Assembly: GCA_026315105.1 (NCBI GenBank)
Contig: CM048744.1
Span: forward strand, 973,376,221-973,440,220
DNA: 64,000 bases
Direction: 5' to 3'
Origin: Locusta migratoria
Lineage: Eukaryota; Arthropoda; Insecta; Orthoptera; Acrididae
The position numbers were made by a program, and so were the translations under genes. The notes under the pieces were generated by a model. The model was given only the letters and a program-made list of their open reading frames with translations. It searched no databases and was not told the DNA's origin. Below, piece after piece: positions 33,855 through 44,802 of this stretch (position 1 is the stretch's first letter; each line of letters starts with the position of its first letter).

Positions 33855-34739
33855 CCGAGCCTGCTCCTGGAGAGGATCCGGTCCAGTATTTGTGTCTGTG
33901 GCTTTCCCCCTACTTCCTCTGCGATCCGTGCCTGTTCGCTGTAATCTGATGTGGTTCTAGATGTTCTCTTTGTGGTCCTTGCCTGTCTGACCCACTCCTG
34001 GGTTCACCATAGAACTGGAAAGGAATGGCAAGTTGCCATTCTGGATGTACTAGTGGAAAGGAAAGAAGAAGAATCAATTGGCCACAGTATGTATTGAAAA
34101 CCCACAACACACACCGATTTGTATCTACAGGCCAGTAGCTGTCACCACTCTGCACAGAAGAACAGGGTACTGAGGACATTGGTCCACAGAGCACATGCCC
34201 TGTCAGACCAAGACACTCTACCTGCAGAAATAGAACACCTTAGAACAGTGTACTGGAATAATGGATACACAACCAAAGAAATTGAGATAGCACTCCAACC
34301 AGCCACTATACCACAGGTCCTAGAAGCAGAGCCAGATGAAGGTATGAAGGTGGCATATCTGCCCTACGCTGGTTCTATCTTTGTCAGAATCAATAGAAAA
34401 ACGTAATATCAAGTGCTGTCTGTCACAAGATCATGGGCCTAGTGGAAAATGTCAGACTTCCTAGGATTGTGGAAACCAGGGATTTATAAAATACCTTGTC
34501 AATGTGGCATGTCCTACATTGGGCAACAACAAGGACTGTTGATATAAGATGTTAGGAACACCAGAGGCACACCTGATTAAGACAGGCAACAAAATCTGCT
34601 ATCACTAAACACTGTCTGCAACTTAGCCCAGAAATCCAGATTTTGGGACAGGGCCATAAGGGAATTGACAGAGATGAAGATGAATGAAAACCTCATGAAT
34701 CATGACACGGGGTTTAAAGCTAAGTAGAGCCTGGGATTC

Positions 34740-35110
34740 TGCTCTGGTATTGCTAAAGAAGCATCAAGGACAGCTGCAGCTTACCCCAAATAGAAGAACT
34801 GAAGGCGAAAATACAGAAATCTATATGCAGGCAGAGTTACAGATGCACTGGACCAAAGGAGGAATGCCCAGGGGCAGGTCTGATGGGCACAGACCACAAA
34901 TGGAACACCAAGAACTGTGCTGGATGGAAGGTGGAATGGCAGCATTGCAGTCGAATGCGGTGAGTGAGCATAGACTGCACAGGCCTCATTCCAAAGTCAG
35001 AATGCCCAGGAGTGCATCCGATGGATGTGGACCAAAAAAGAAGCATTCAGAACTGAAGTGTATGCCAAATGAAATGGCAATGCTCCAGGGTTGACAACAT
35101 TGGTGCCAAT
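34740..35110 (+). repeat. internal diverged repeats of the second PLE
   Basis: Motifs such as 'GGAATGCCCAGGGGCAGGTC / AGAATGCCCAGGAGTGCATC' and 'GATGGGCACAGACCACAAA / GATGGATGTGGACCAAAAA' recur at about 140-bp spacing, suggesting diverged tandem units of the terminal region. Confidence 0.5.
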
Positions 35111-35236
35111 CCAAAGTTGGAGAGCCCAGACCACAGAACTGCAGTAGATCACAGTGAATGGGTGCAGACGCAGAGGGAGCAGGGGGAAGGCCGCAGACAA
35201 AAATACTAGACAAGATACACTTCAGGAGCAGATAGC

Positions 35237-36361
35237 ACCTACAGAAAATTATGTACTACATAAATGAAATATTGTGAAAGTACGACACTGTTGTCCAGCA
35301 CAATACCCAACAATCCAATTTGTTTTTAACTTTTAAAGTAATCAGTCAAATGGTGAAAAAGTCTGTTCTAAGGCTCTCTCTGTATGAAATACAAATAAAT
35401 GGTCACTCTTCTTTACATAAATGACTGTTTTTGTCCTTAAGTCTAATTTTTATCTTTGTGACACTGGTAACAGTTGATAAAATGTGATTGATGAAACACA
35501 CTAAGGGCTTAAACATTTATGTATTTGATATTACACAACATTATTAAAGTCTGAATGACTACATCATGCAAGCATCATATTATGTTGGATGAAGGAAACA
35601 ATAAACATTTTCACTCATATGGTAAAATTCATGTCACACAGTATATAACTTTTTCTAGGAGTTGTTATTGCTTCATATTGCAACTTTTTAGAGTTACTGA
35701 TATATTGCATGTTCTTTTGGACATGTCCAAAATAAGAGAAACAATATCAATAATTGTATATGGGGCCACAACAGGGAAATGTGTATCTAGCACAAATTTT
35801 CAACTTCACCATTGAATTTATTTCAATACCCTGCAATGGCAGAGATGTTTCAATATTTCAAATTAATTTATGAGTGTGTCTACAGGACTAGTATCAATAA
35901 AATATGTACTATCTAATATGTTTGTGTCATCAGTAGCCATTACTGTTTTATAATTGTCCTTTAAAGAATTTGTGAAGTCACTTATGATGGATAAATGAAG
36001 AGTGAACCTTTCATCAAACCTTGCAGGTCCAGTTTTGTTTTCCCAGCTTATGCAGTATTTAAACTTTATAGTATGAATTACTTAATTTTATCTGGCTCCA
36101 TCATGCTCAGGAGGAAAAACCAGTAAAGAGTTTCCTGAGTTACTTTCTGCCCTTCTATTGGTAAATAATCATAAAGACTGTATCTGTTTTTCATAAGTGA
36201 CTTACTGAAAAAATCTATTGTTTATTAATTCTTCCTTACTCAAAATTATGAGATGTTATCAAGGGTAACATGTCTTCCAAAACAATCAGATTGTAATCTT
36301 ATGTGCATTACATGGAAGATAATTGAAATAAGCATATTTATATATGGGACACGGCAGCTAC
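35237..36361. other. CAP intron 2 proximal part, nothing recognised
   Basis: AT-rich, no repeat ends or coding signatures found. Confidence 0.45.
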
Positions 36362-36505
36362 CTTGAAGTCTGTCCAACAAAGTTATACAGGGCACGAGCG
36401 ACCAGCTTTGGCTCAGGAGTTTTGTCTCTTGGCCTGGACTTGGTGGTGACGTCATCCAAGAAGTCATCATAGCGGTTCAGTGGAATAGGTGACTTCTGAG
36501 ATGGG
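36362..36505 (-). CDS. CAP: CAP exon 2: linker and N-terminal half of SH3-1
   Basis: A 144-nt exon, acceptor TTGTTGTTGCAG and donor GTAGCT on the minus strand. One base completes the Thr codon from exon 1; two bases pass on, so it is frame-neutral (phase 2 on both sides). It encodes PSQKSPIPLNRYDDFLDD, then RPRDKTPEPKLV and ARALYNFVGQTS, the first SH3 strand. The 'SQKSPI.LNRY' stretch followed by 'ARALY.F' is characteristic of sorbin proteins. Confidence 0.95.
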
Positions 36506-36719
36506 CTGCAACAACAAAGGAACTTTTATCAACATCTGACGAACCTTCAATTCAATTTTATGCTACACAATACATTTCAATTAAAATGAATGTACTCTAA
36601 TTTAGCTGTGAGCTTAGTTGCTTTTATTATTATAGTTGTGTGACTAAGATTTGTTACAGTAAAATAAAACAATGTGAAATGTATTAAGTTATTCATTGTT
36701 CCATCTGCAGTAACATGAC

Positions 36720-36895
36720 TTACATTAAAGATGCCTAAAGACAATAATAAGAGAATAAGTATCAATTCACTGTAAACATGATTGCTGAGCCAATGACAGG
36801 CACATAAAAAAGTCAAATTCACACAAATTGAATTTTTCACCACAGCCTTCATCAGGGAAAGAGCATACACAATTAACACAATCACTCAGGCATAA
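36720..36895 (-). repeat. Penelope-type tail repeat
   Basis: Minus orientation: hammerhead-like core at 36831-36855, then 'TTTTTTATGTGCCTGTCATT...ACAGTGAATTGATAC'. Same layout as the copy at 24478. Confidence 0.6.
36831..36855 (-). ncRNA. hammerhead ribozyme-like core with eroded stem II
   Basis: Minus strand: CUGAUGA (canonical) and GAAA (canonical) separated by AGGCUGUGGU, where stem II pairing is poor, consistent with loss of a C from an ancestral GGC/GCC helix. Confidence 0.42.
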
Positions 36896-37236
36896 CTCCT
36901 GGACACATGACCACCATCTCTTGATGCTTCAGCATGATAAGTTGTGCCAGACCAGAAGGAATTGTACACTACTGAGCTGACCTTATTCTTACATCATCAT
37001 TAGACGAGTAAGAATTTAAATCTAGCAGAGTTGTACTTATATCTTTTGAAAATGCTTCCCACCTGTAAGTTTTATGGTTTTATCATCCATGTGTAAACTT
37101 TGTTATTCTCCATCTTGAGTTATACAGCAAAGTACATGTAACACCTTGATCCTGGCTTTTCACTGAGTCAATAAAATATGTTTTTGCCTAAGTACCCTGG
37201 AATTCCTGCTATAAACTACATGAATAAGCAAGATAT

Positions 37237-38165
37237 ACAGGGCGTTACAAAAAGGAATGGCCAAACTTTCAGGTAACATTCCTCACACACAAAGAAAGAA
37301 AATATGTTATGTGGACATGTGTCCAGAAACGCTTAATTTCCATGTTAGAGCTCATTTTAGTATTTCTCTTTAAATGCAAATGAGGATTCATTCCAACATG
37401 ATCAAATTGTAAATTTTCACAATCAACATGTGTGGGCTGACGAGAATCCGCACGCAATTGTGCAATCATGTCATCAACACAGATTTTCTGTGAACGTTTG
37501 GGCAGGAATTGTTGGTGAGTCTTGATTGGGCCTCATGTTTTTCCACCTACACTCACTGGAGCACGTTATCATGATTTCATACGGGATACTCTACCTGTGC
37601 TGCTAGAACATGTGCCTTTACAAGTACGATACAACATGTGGTTCATGCACGATGGAGCTCCTGCACATTTCAGTCGATGTGTTCGTACGCTTCTCAACAA
37701 CAGATTCGGTGACAAATGGATTGGTAGAGGTGGACCAATTCCATGGCCTCCACGCTCTCCTAACCTCAACCCTCTTGAATTTCATTTATGGGGGCATTTG
37801 AAAGCTCTTGTCTACGCAACCCCGGTACCATTGTATTGTGGACGCCTTTGATACAATACACCATTCTCCAGGGCAGCATCAGTGCATCAGGGATTCCATG
37901 CAACGGAGGGTGGATGCATGTATCCTCGCTAACGGAGGACATTTTGAACATTTCCTGTAAAAAAGTGTTTGAAGTTACGTTGGTATGTTCTGTTGCTGTG
38001 TGTTTCCATTCCATGATTAATGTGATTTGCAGAGAAGTAATAAAATGAGCTCTAACATGGAAATTAAGCGTTTCCGGACACATGTCCACATAACATATTT
38101 TCTTTTTTTGAGTGTGAGGAATGTTTCCTGAAAGTTTGGCCGTACCTTTTTGTAACACCCTGTAT
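37237..38165 (+). mobile_element. Tc1/mariner transposon with long terminal inverted repeats (DD41D-like), deleted
   Basis: Ends TACAGGGCGTTACAAAAAGG at 37239 and its complement at 38140-38163 (one or two mismatches). The inverted repeats continue for about 120 bp. The plus strand carries a transposase C-terminal part at about 37500-37850: WFMHDGAPAHFSRCVRTLL, then PIPWPPRSPNLNPLEFHLWG. Forty-one residues separate the D of HDGAP from the E of NPLEF, a position that is usually D in the DD41D (rosa-type) group. The N-terminal half is missing. Confidence 0.83.
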
Positions 38166-38289
38166 ATACACTGGAGGATAATTTCTTGAGGTCAAAACTA
38201 TCATTCTGATTTCATTGACAAAATGAAAATACATACAGCAGGAAGGAAACTGCGTGCAGGCACTTGCAGGGCATGAAAATACTTTCGCT

Positions 38290-38326
38290 ACATGTGTGTG
38301 TGTGGGGGGGGGGGGGGGGGGGGGAG
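38290..38326. repeat. poly-G tract
   Basis: GTGTGTGTGGGG followed by about 18 G and then AGGGGG. Confidence 0.95.
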
Positions 38327-38926
38327 GGGGTTACAAAGTGCAAAAATGATGAGTCTAAAGGATGAAGCAACAACCAGGGACATGTACCACTAAGCAGAAT
38401 AAAGATAACATATAAAAGAAACATAGCATATAAAAAATCCAAAACCAGTCTATTTTTATATAATATAAAAACTAATTTTAACACAACTGAAAGTAAAAAC
38501 AAATTCTAGAAAATGGCCTATGCTGCATGACTTTGCAGATGTTTGTGTGTGGATGTCTTCAACACACACACAAAACTGGAAAAAATAGATCAGTGTCAGC
38601 ACTTGGATCTAGTCTTTCTTGATATAAAGGGGTCTGACCACTATTACAGCTGCAGATGTTGAAGTGTATGGCTGTCGGTAGAGGTACTCCTGGAGCAGCT
38701 CAGTGTGGACATGCCCCATTTCAGTTTACCATTTAAAGAGTCTAGCTACTTCTAATCAGATAGAATACAGAAATCTGGGAATAAAAAAATTCAAAATGTA
38801 ATCTGCAAGACTAGAAACATATGATCCGACTTTTGAAAAAAATATCATCCATAAATTCTGAAGGTAGTGAGGGCAGATAAATGTGACAAACAGTATTACA
38901 TACAGCTCATCCAACGAAGAATAGGG

Positions 38927-38956
<30 letters not shown>

Positions 38957-38958
<2 letters not shown>

Positions 38959-41060
38959 GAGGTTCAATTAGATCACAATCTGTTTGGCTTTAGGAAAGGT
39001 AATGACACCAGACAGAAAGTCCTGACATTGTGCTTGATAACAGATGCAAGAGTGAAGTAAATTAAGAGATGTTCATAGGATTAGTTGACCTGCAGAAAAC
39101 ATACATCAGTTTAAAATGGAGGAAAGTGTTTAAAATTCTGAGGAAAATAGGAGTAAGTTATAGCAATTGGTAATTGTGTGCAAGGACTAAGGTGGGGATA
39201 ATAAGACTGCAAGATGAAGAACAAAGTGTTCAGATTAAAAAGAGTGTAAGATAGGGAAGTAGCCTTTCGCCCCTACTGTTCAATATATACACTGAAGAAG
39301 AATGGCATGAAAATTCAGCATTAAAGGATATCATATTGTTGATTCACTTATGACATTGCTATTCTGAGTGAAAGTGAACAAGAATTACAGGATCTTTAGA
39401 ATGAAGTGAATATTATAATGAGTACAAAATATGGATAGAATAAATTGCAAAAAAGAGAATGTGGTGAGAAGCAGCAGAAATTAAAATACACTATGTGAGT
39501 AAAAGTACCCAGACGCCCCCAAAAACATACATTTTTCATATTAGGTGCATTCTGCTGCCACCTTCTGTCAGGTACTCCATATCAGTGACCTCAGTAGCTA
39601 TTAGACATTGTGAGAGAGAACAATGGGTGCCCCATAGAACTCACACACTTCGAACGTGATCAGGTGATTGGGTGTCACTCGTGTCAGAAGTCTGTACATG
39701 AGATTTCCACACTCCTTAATATCCCTAGGTCTACTATTTCTAATGTGAGAATGAGAAATGGAAATTTGAAGGGACACATACAGCACAAAAGTGTACAGGC
39801 CGACCTTGTATTTTGACCTACAGAGACTGCCAACAGTTGAAGAAGTTCGTACAGTGTAATAGGCAGTAATCTATCTAGACCATCACATAGGAAGTCCAAA
39901 CTGCAATTACTATGACAGTTAGGTGGGAGATAAGTTAACTTTGATTTCACAGTCGAGCAGTTGCTCATAAACAACACATCAAGCAGGTTAACGGCAAACG
40001 ATGCCTCACTTGGTGTAAGGAGTGTAAACACTTGATGATTGACCAGTGGAAAAACATTGTATGGAGTGACAAATCACAGTACATAATGTGGTGATTCGAT
40101 GGCAGGATGTGGGTTTTGCAAATACCAGGTGAACCTCATCTGCCAGTATATGTAATGCTAACAGTAAAATTTGGAGGCGGTGTTGTTATGACGTGATAGT
40201 GTTTTACCATTTGTTATTTTGGGTGGCACTCTCACAGCACAGGTCTAAATTGGTGTTTTAGGCACTTTCTTGCTTACTACTGCTGAAGAGCAATTTGCGG
40301 ATGGTGATTACATTTTTCAAGATCGAGCACCTGTTCATAATGCATCGCGTGTGGCGGAGTGGTTATATGACAGTAATAGACCTGTAAGGAGTGGTCTGCA
40401 CAGAGTCCTGACTGATTACTAAAGAATACCTTTGGGATGTTTTGGAATGCTGACTTCATGCCAGGCCTCACTGACTTACACTGATAAGTTTCTTCAGTGC
40501 AGAATGGGCTGCCATTCCCCAAGAAACCTACCAGCACCTGATTGAACATATGGATGTGACAGTGGAAGCTGTCATCAAGGCTAAGGGTAGGGCCAACACC
40601 ATATTGAATTCCAACATTACTGATTAGGGGTTCCATGAACATCTAAGTCATTTTCAGCCAGGTGCCCAAATACTTTTCATCACACAGTGTATCAAGAAAG
40701 TTCACATCAAAACTGGTGATCACAAAGTGGATAAAGTGGAGAAATAGTGCTAACTTGGAAGCAAAATACAGCACATTGGATGAATAAAGGAGGACATAAA
40801 AAGTAGACCACCTTAGAGAAAGTGCACAGGGTGAAAAGAAGTCTACTTAATGAGAGGAAGAAATTTCTGAGAATGTACATTTGGGGCACCGGCGTGATAG
40901 TGCAGGAGAATGATAAAAATTAGACAGATTGATAATGAATGGGGAGTTTCTCCATAGATTTCCTGGAGAAGGGAACATACAGGAAACACTACCGCAAAGA
41001 TAGGGCAGGATGACAAGACAGTTATCAAGACATCAGTGAATAACGTTCATAGTAGTACTA
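38957..41060 (+). mobile_element. old RTE-like LINE interrupted by a Tc1 element
   Basis: Plus-strand RT traces before the interruption: LFGFRKGNDTRQKVLTLCLI and a late IAILSESEQELQDL block (usual FADDI-ILSE). After 40691 degenerate LINE-like sequence resumes. Many stops. The two halves flank the Tc1 insertion at 39489-40689. A poly-A run lies just upstream (38930-38957). Confidence 0.7.
39489..40689 (+). mobile_element. Tc1-like DNA transposon, dead
   Basis: Termini CACTATGTGAGTAAAAGTAC (left) and GTACTTTTCATCACACAGTG-type right end (right inverted, CACTGTGTGATGAAAAGTAT in complement) are flanked by TA at 39487-39488 and 40690-40691, the Tc1 target duplication. Inside, IELTHFERDQVIGCHSCQKS and LLNIPRSTISNVRMRNG match the Tc1 transposase N-terminal helix-turn-helix. 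The rest is broken by many stops. Confidence 0.88.
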
Positions 41061-41070
41061 GACATGGCTC

Positions 41071-41200
41071 TAGAGCAATGTTTCCCAAACTGTGAGTCAT
41101 GACCCACTAGTGGGTCATAAAGTCTCTTCAGGAGGGTCGCCGGACGAGTTCAAAATGTCCAAGTAATATATGTTAAGGACTGAAAAGAATATGAACGCTT
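41071..41200 (+). repeat. possible hAT-type terminus
   Basis: CAATGTTTCCCAAACTGTGA followed by the palindrome GACCCACTAGTGGGTC resembles ends of hAT-family elements seen in many animals. No matching right end was located. Confidence 0.3.
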
Positions 41201-41564
41201 ATTTAACGAGGAAAGTTTTACAATCTGAAAAGTTATGTAAAAAACCTAAACAAGAAACCAATGTGGTTAATAACATACTCAAGATGATACGAGAAGAATG
41301 CAGTTGTAACATTCATTCGTAATTAGGATATAACAATGCTGCATCCTCTTCCAGTTGTGACTAAGTGTAACATTCCAATGATTCATTAATTCTCTGGCTG
41401 CAAGAGCGTACCTTATTTGTTTGTTTAGTGTGTGTAGATGTGTTTATAACGGCAGTTTGTTTTATTTGTTTTATGTTTATACTATACAGATTCATAGAAG
41501 GATTTGTTTTTCCCACATTCTATATCGGAGTCGAACAGGAAAGCAAGTGACTAGTAGTGGAACT

Positions 41565-41690
41565 AGATACCCTCCACCATGCACCTTTGGGTGGATTGTG
41601 AAGTATGTATTTAGAAGTAGAGGCTTAGGCGTATGTTGGAGAGCTGCATAACGGCAGTCTCCTAACTGAAGACCACAACAAGAAGAACCT
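41565..41690 (+). repeat. two short LINE tails in series
   Basis: 41565-41630 resembles the tail of the LINE at 25930-26915 (ACCCTCCACCATGCACC..., TATTTAGAAGTAGAG). 41635-41690 resembles the tail of the RTE-like family (AGAGCTGCATAA..., GAAGACCACAACAAGAAGAA). Confidence 0.6.
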
Positions 41691-41999
41691 AAAGTGGGCC
41701 AAAATATGAAACATAAGGGAGCTTTGCAACACGGATCTCTCACATCACAGTCCACACATCTACAACGGCACAGCGCTGATAAGCATCTGGATGCTCCACA
41801 TCTTTCCCTTGGACCACTCAGTGCTTCTATTTTGCTTCTTTTTTCACAGATTTGTTCACCTTCTTCCTACATTCGTGCTTGACCTGTGTTTAGTTTTTGA
41901 CACCTATCCACCACGCCAACTTACGACTAAATCGAGTTTCTGTTGTGAGTTAGAGCCTGTATTGGGAGAGAATGGCCATGCGTGATACCGCTCCTGATT

Positions 42000-42885
42000 T
42001 GATCAGAACTTGAAATGGAACGAACATGTGACATATATATCACAAAAACTCAATTCTGCATGTTTTGCACTGAGAATAACATCCAGAGTCTGTAGCAAAG
42101 AATGTATGAGATCAGTGTATTTTGCTTATTTCCAGTCCATTGCATCTTATGGAATAATGTTTTGGGGAGAAACAAAATCTCACTTGACTGACATCTTTAA
42201 ATTACAGAAAAGGGCCATTAGAATCATGACACACAGCCCTCCTCAAACACACTGCAGACCTTTATTCTCCCAGTTAGGAATTCTTACTGTACCCTCTCTG
42301 TACATATATAAAAATGTAATGTATATCAGAACACACTTGACCAGTTTTCATACAAATTCAGATTTTCACAACTACAATACACGCATCAGTAAGAATCTGC
42401 ATGTAGAAACAGTGAGAAAAACAAAAACTCAAAAGCATGTGAGCCACCATGGAGTGAAACTTCACAACGCCTTGCCAGTTTACATAAAGGAAGCAGAAGA
42501 TGACAAAAATTTTAAACTAGAATTAAAAAACTACCTATTAAATAAATGCTTCTATGAAATAGAAGAATATTTTCAATCACCAAACTTTTAAAAATCTATG
42601 TATTTCTACTAATTGCTATTGTATGAAGCAGCCATACTATAAAAGTTATGTACCTTTTTTTGTATATGTATATCTCTAAGTGAAGTGTACAATATCAAAG
42701 TCTAATATCTGTCTAATGCAGTAGCTAATTGTCTAATTTTAATATAATGTAAAATGTTAATTTGTATGTATGTTATATAATTTGTAAATCTGAACAGTGC
42801 CAATGCTGTACAGAAACATGACGATTCCAATATCATGTATATGATACAATGGATGATAATAAACTAAACTAAACTAAACTAAAAT
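42000..42885 (+). mobile_element. jockey/CR1-like LINE 3' end with (TAAAC)n tail
   Basis: The frame 42010-42591 encodes a LINE C-terminal region: LKWNEHVTYISQKLNSACFA, YFQSIASYGIMFWGETKSHL, LQKRAIRIMT, and a terminal KLHNALPVYIKEAEDD block. It is intact over 193 codons and therefore fairly young. The 3' UTR ends in a TAAAC pentamer repeat (about 42857-42883). The 5' part is truncated. Confidence 0.88.
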
Positions 42886-43793
42886 TGGCTGACTGCCCAG
42901 GACGCCATGTTTTTACCAGAACTGGAGGGCTTTGTATGTGCGTGAATAGCTACTGTTTGCATTTCTGTACTTTGTAGTGTCTTAACAGCTTCAGACAGTG
43001 ACTTCACCATACAGTTATACACGGGTTGTGTTATGGTAGGCACTGCTGTCGGTTCTATTTACATAAATTGACGTGTTGTTCGCCAGTCGTTGACGATAAC
43101 CTTAAAACTTCATGGCATTTTTTAAGATTAAAAGTTGATTTTAAGTGATTTCCTGAGTGTACTTAATAATGTGTATTGCATAATCATTAAGGAGAGTCAA
43201 CAGAAATGCCTCTCGACTGTAAAAACCGTGGTGAACCAAATTGAACAACCGTCCGCCATGTTATCGGAAGTCTAGAGGGCGTGTTACATGTCAGTAGGTT
43301 AGAATATTATTAAAATATAACTGTTTGCGCCTTTCAGTTTTGGCCAGAACAATTTTACCGCCGAGTATAGTGCATAAACGTTTTTATATACGTCGTGTCA
43401 GCAGCTTTATTGTAAGTGCAGTACCCGACGATCAGCTGCGTTCGCAACTAAACGATATGGCCTGCGAGTTTCAGATCAATCTACGTTTATTTTTGTACGC
43501 CGTTTCCAACAGGAAATTCTCGAAGAGTGGTAGCCGTTTGAGAGACTAACTTTTTATAGTAAGAATACGTTAATTTCAATTCATTTAATGTCAGAAGCAG
43601 GAAACATTGAGTGGGTCAAGGAAATACAATCCCACTCTGGAGCTTTATACACAAGCCACCCAGTCAGTAGTTTCAGTTTGTAGTCTGTCGTAGGTTTAAT
43701 GAAATAGTAATCAATATTATGTCTCTCCTATGAATCAGATTATGGTACTCTGAATCAAAAGACAAGGAAACTGCCATTATCGAATTCCCTTAT
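42886..43793. other. unassigned DNA with one 74-codon frame
   Basis: A plus-strand frame at 43325-43549 has no recognised domain and no similarity I can name. Nothing else found. It could be part of an unrecognised repeat. Confidence 0.35.
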
Positions 43794-43804
43794 TCGGATT
43801 TTAC

Positions 43805-44002
43805 AAATGTTCAAATGTTTGTATAGCTTATGGGACTTAACTACGGGGTCATCAGTCCCTAAACTTACAAACTACTTATGAACTAACTAAGACTATGGAC
43901 GGCACAAATATCCATGCCCGAGGGGGGATTCGAACCCCCGACCGTAGTGGCCGTGCAGACCGTGACTGGAGCGCCTCAGTCCCCTCGGCCACCGCGGCCG
44001 GC
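43805..44002 (-). mobile_element. SINE family 1, full length, with perfect target-site duplication
   Basis: Full head and tail on the minus strand, flanked by TCGGATTTTAC at 43794-43804 and 44003-44013. Confidence 0.95.
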
Positions 44003-44292
44003 TCGGATTTTACCTTGCCGTTTCACCTTTGATGATGAAAAGTGCGTTAAATATATTTAGCCTTACTTCCTTCACTTCATACATAAATTTTGTTTTGAGG
44101 TTTTAAGGACAATTACGAGTGCTTTGTGTTGGAAACCAATTGTCTCTTCTCACTGCAACAACCCTTTTCATCGCCAGCAGCTTGTTTTCAGTGGAAGCCT
44201 TGAATAAAATAATAAATGTTGACAAAGTTAAACACATAAATCAAATGCGCAAAACAATTAACATATTGCCACAAGACCCCAAGTTATCCGAC

Positions 44293-44633
44293 TGCCGGCG
44301 TGGTACAACGGATAGCATTATCGATTGAAGTGCTGAAGGTCGCCGGTACAATCCCGTCCACTGGCAAAAATTTATTATTTCTATTTACCATTTCCAGAAT
44401 GTTCTACATATTTCTTATGTTCACTTGTAATTTCTACATGTTTCTTATGTTAACTATTCTTCTAATTTCTGGTACAGTCTGTCTGTGTATAAATAGCAGA
44501 TCACTTTGACCGAGAGGCAGTCAGTGCTGCGTGTATGTTTTGAGTTCACAATAAACCTGCTTCCAGTATAAGTGCTGTGTTCAGTTGACAATCCTGCCTT
44601 CGAAGTCAAGCACGCTTCCATTTCAATGCGGCA
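44293..44633 (+). repeat. solo LTR of the gypsy element at 1-4985
   Basis: Aligns along its length with 4659-4985, including TGCCGGCGTGG, TATAAATAG (about 44490), AATAAA (about 44552) and the end 'TTCCATTTCAATG'. A-box-like TGGTACAACGG (44301-44311) and B-box-like GGTACAATCCC (44345-44355) are present. Internal retrotransposon sequence is absent on both sides. Confidence 0.85.
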
Positions 44634-44802
44634 ATATAACGTATGATATTTTAAACAGCACTCTTTTGAAAAAAGAATACTTCGCAGTATTTTTGATCTG
44701 CTGGTACAGTAACACGTTACACAAACATTATGCACGATTTCTAAAAGAACTGCTTACCTCAGTTGATGGCACACAAACTGTCTCGATTTCAGAAAACCAC
44801 TG

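Larger units (their letters stand above)
33796..35236 (+). mobile_element. second Penelope-like element fragment with inverted ends
   Basis: Plus-strand frame 34119-34406 encodes a PLE RT C-terminal segment (RVLRTLVHRAHALSDQDTLP, LRTVYWNNGYTTKEIE, later YLPYAGSI). About 34480-34530 then encodes a GIY-YIG start, GIYKIPCQCGMSYIGQ. Stops and frameshifts interrupt both. The ends are inverted relatives: GGCTTTCCCCCTACTTCCTC near 33900 against the complement at 35173-35195. Confidence 0.82.

Noticed and set aside
34702..35213. Repetitive proteins on both strands
   Set aside because: The stretch is the diverged repeated terminal region of a PLE; the frames are by-products.
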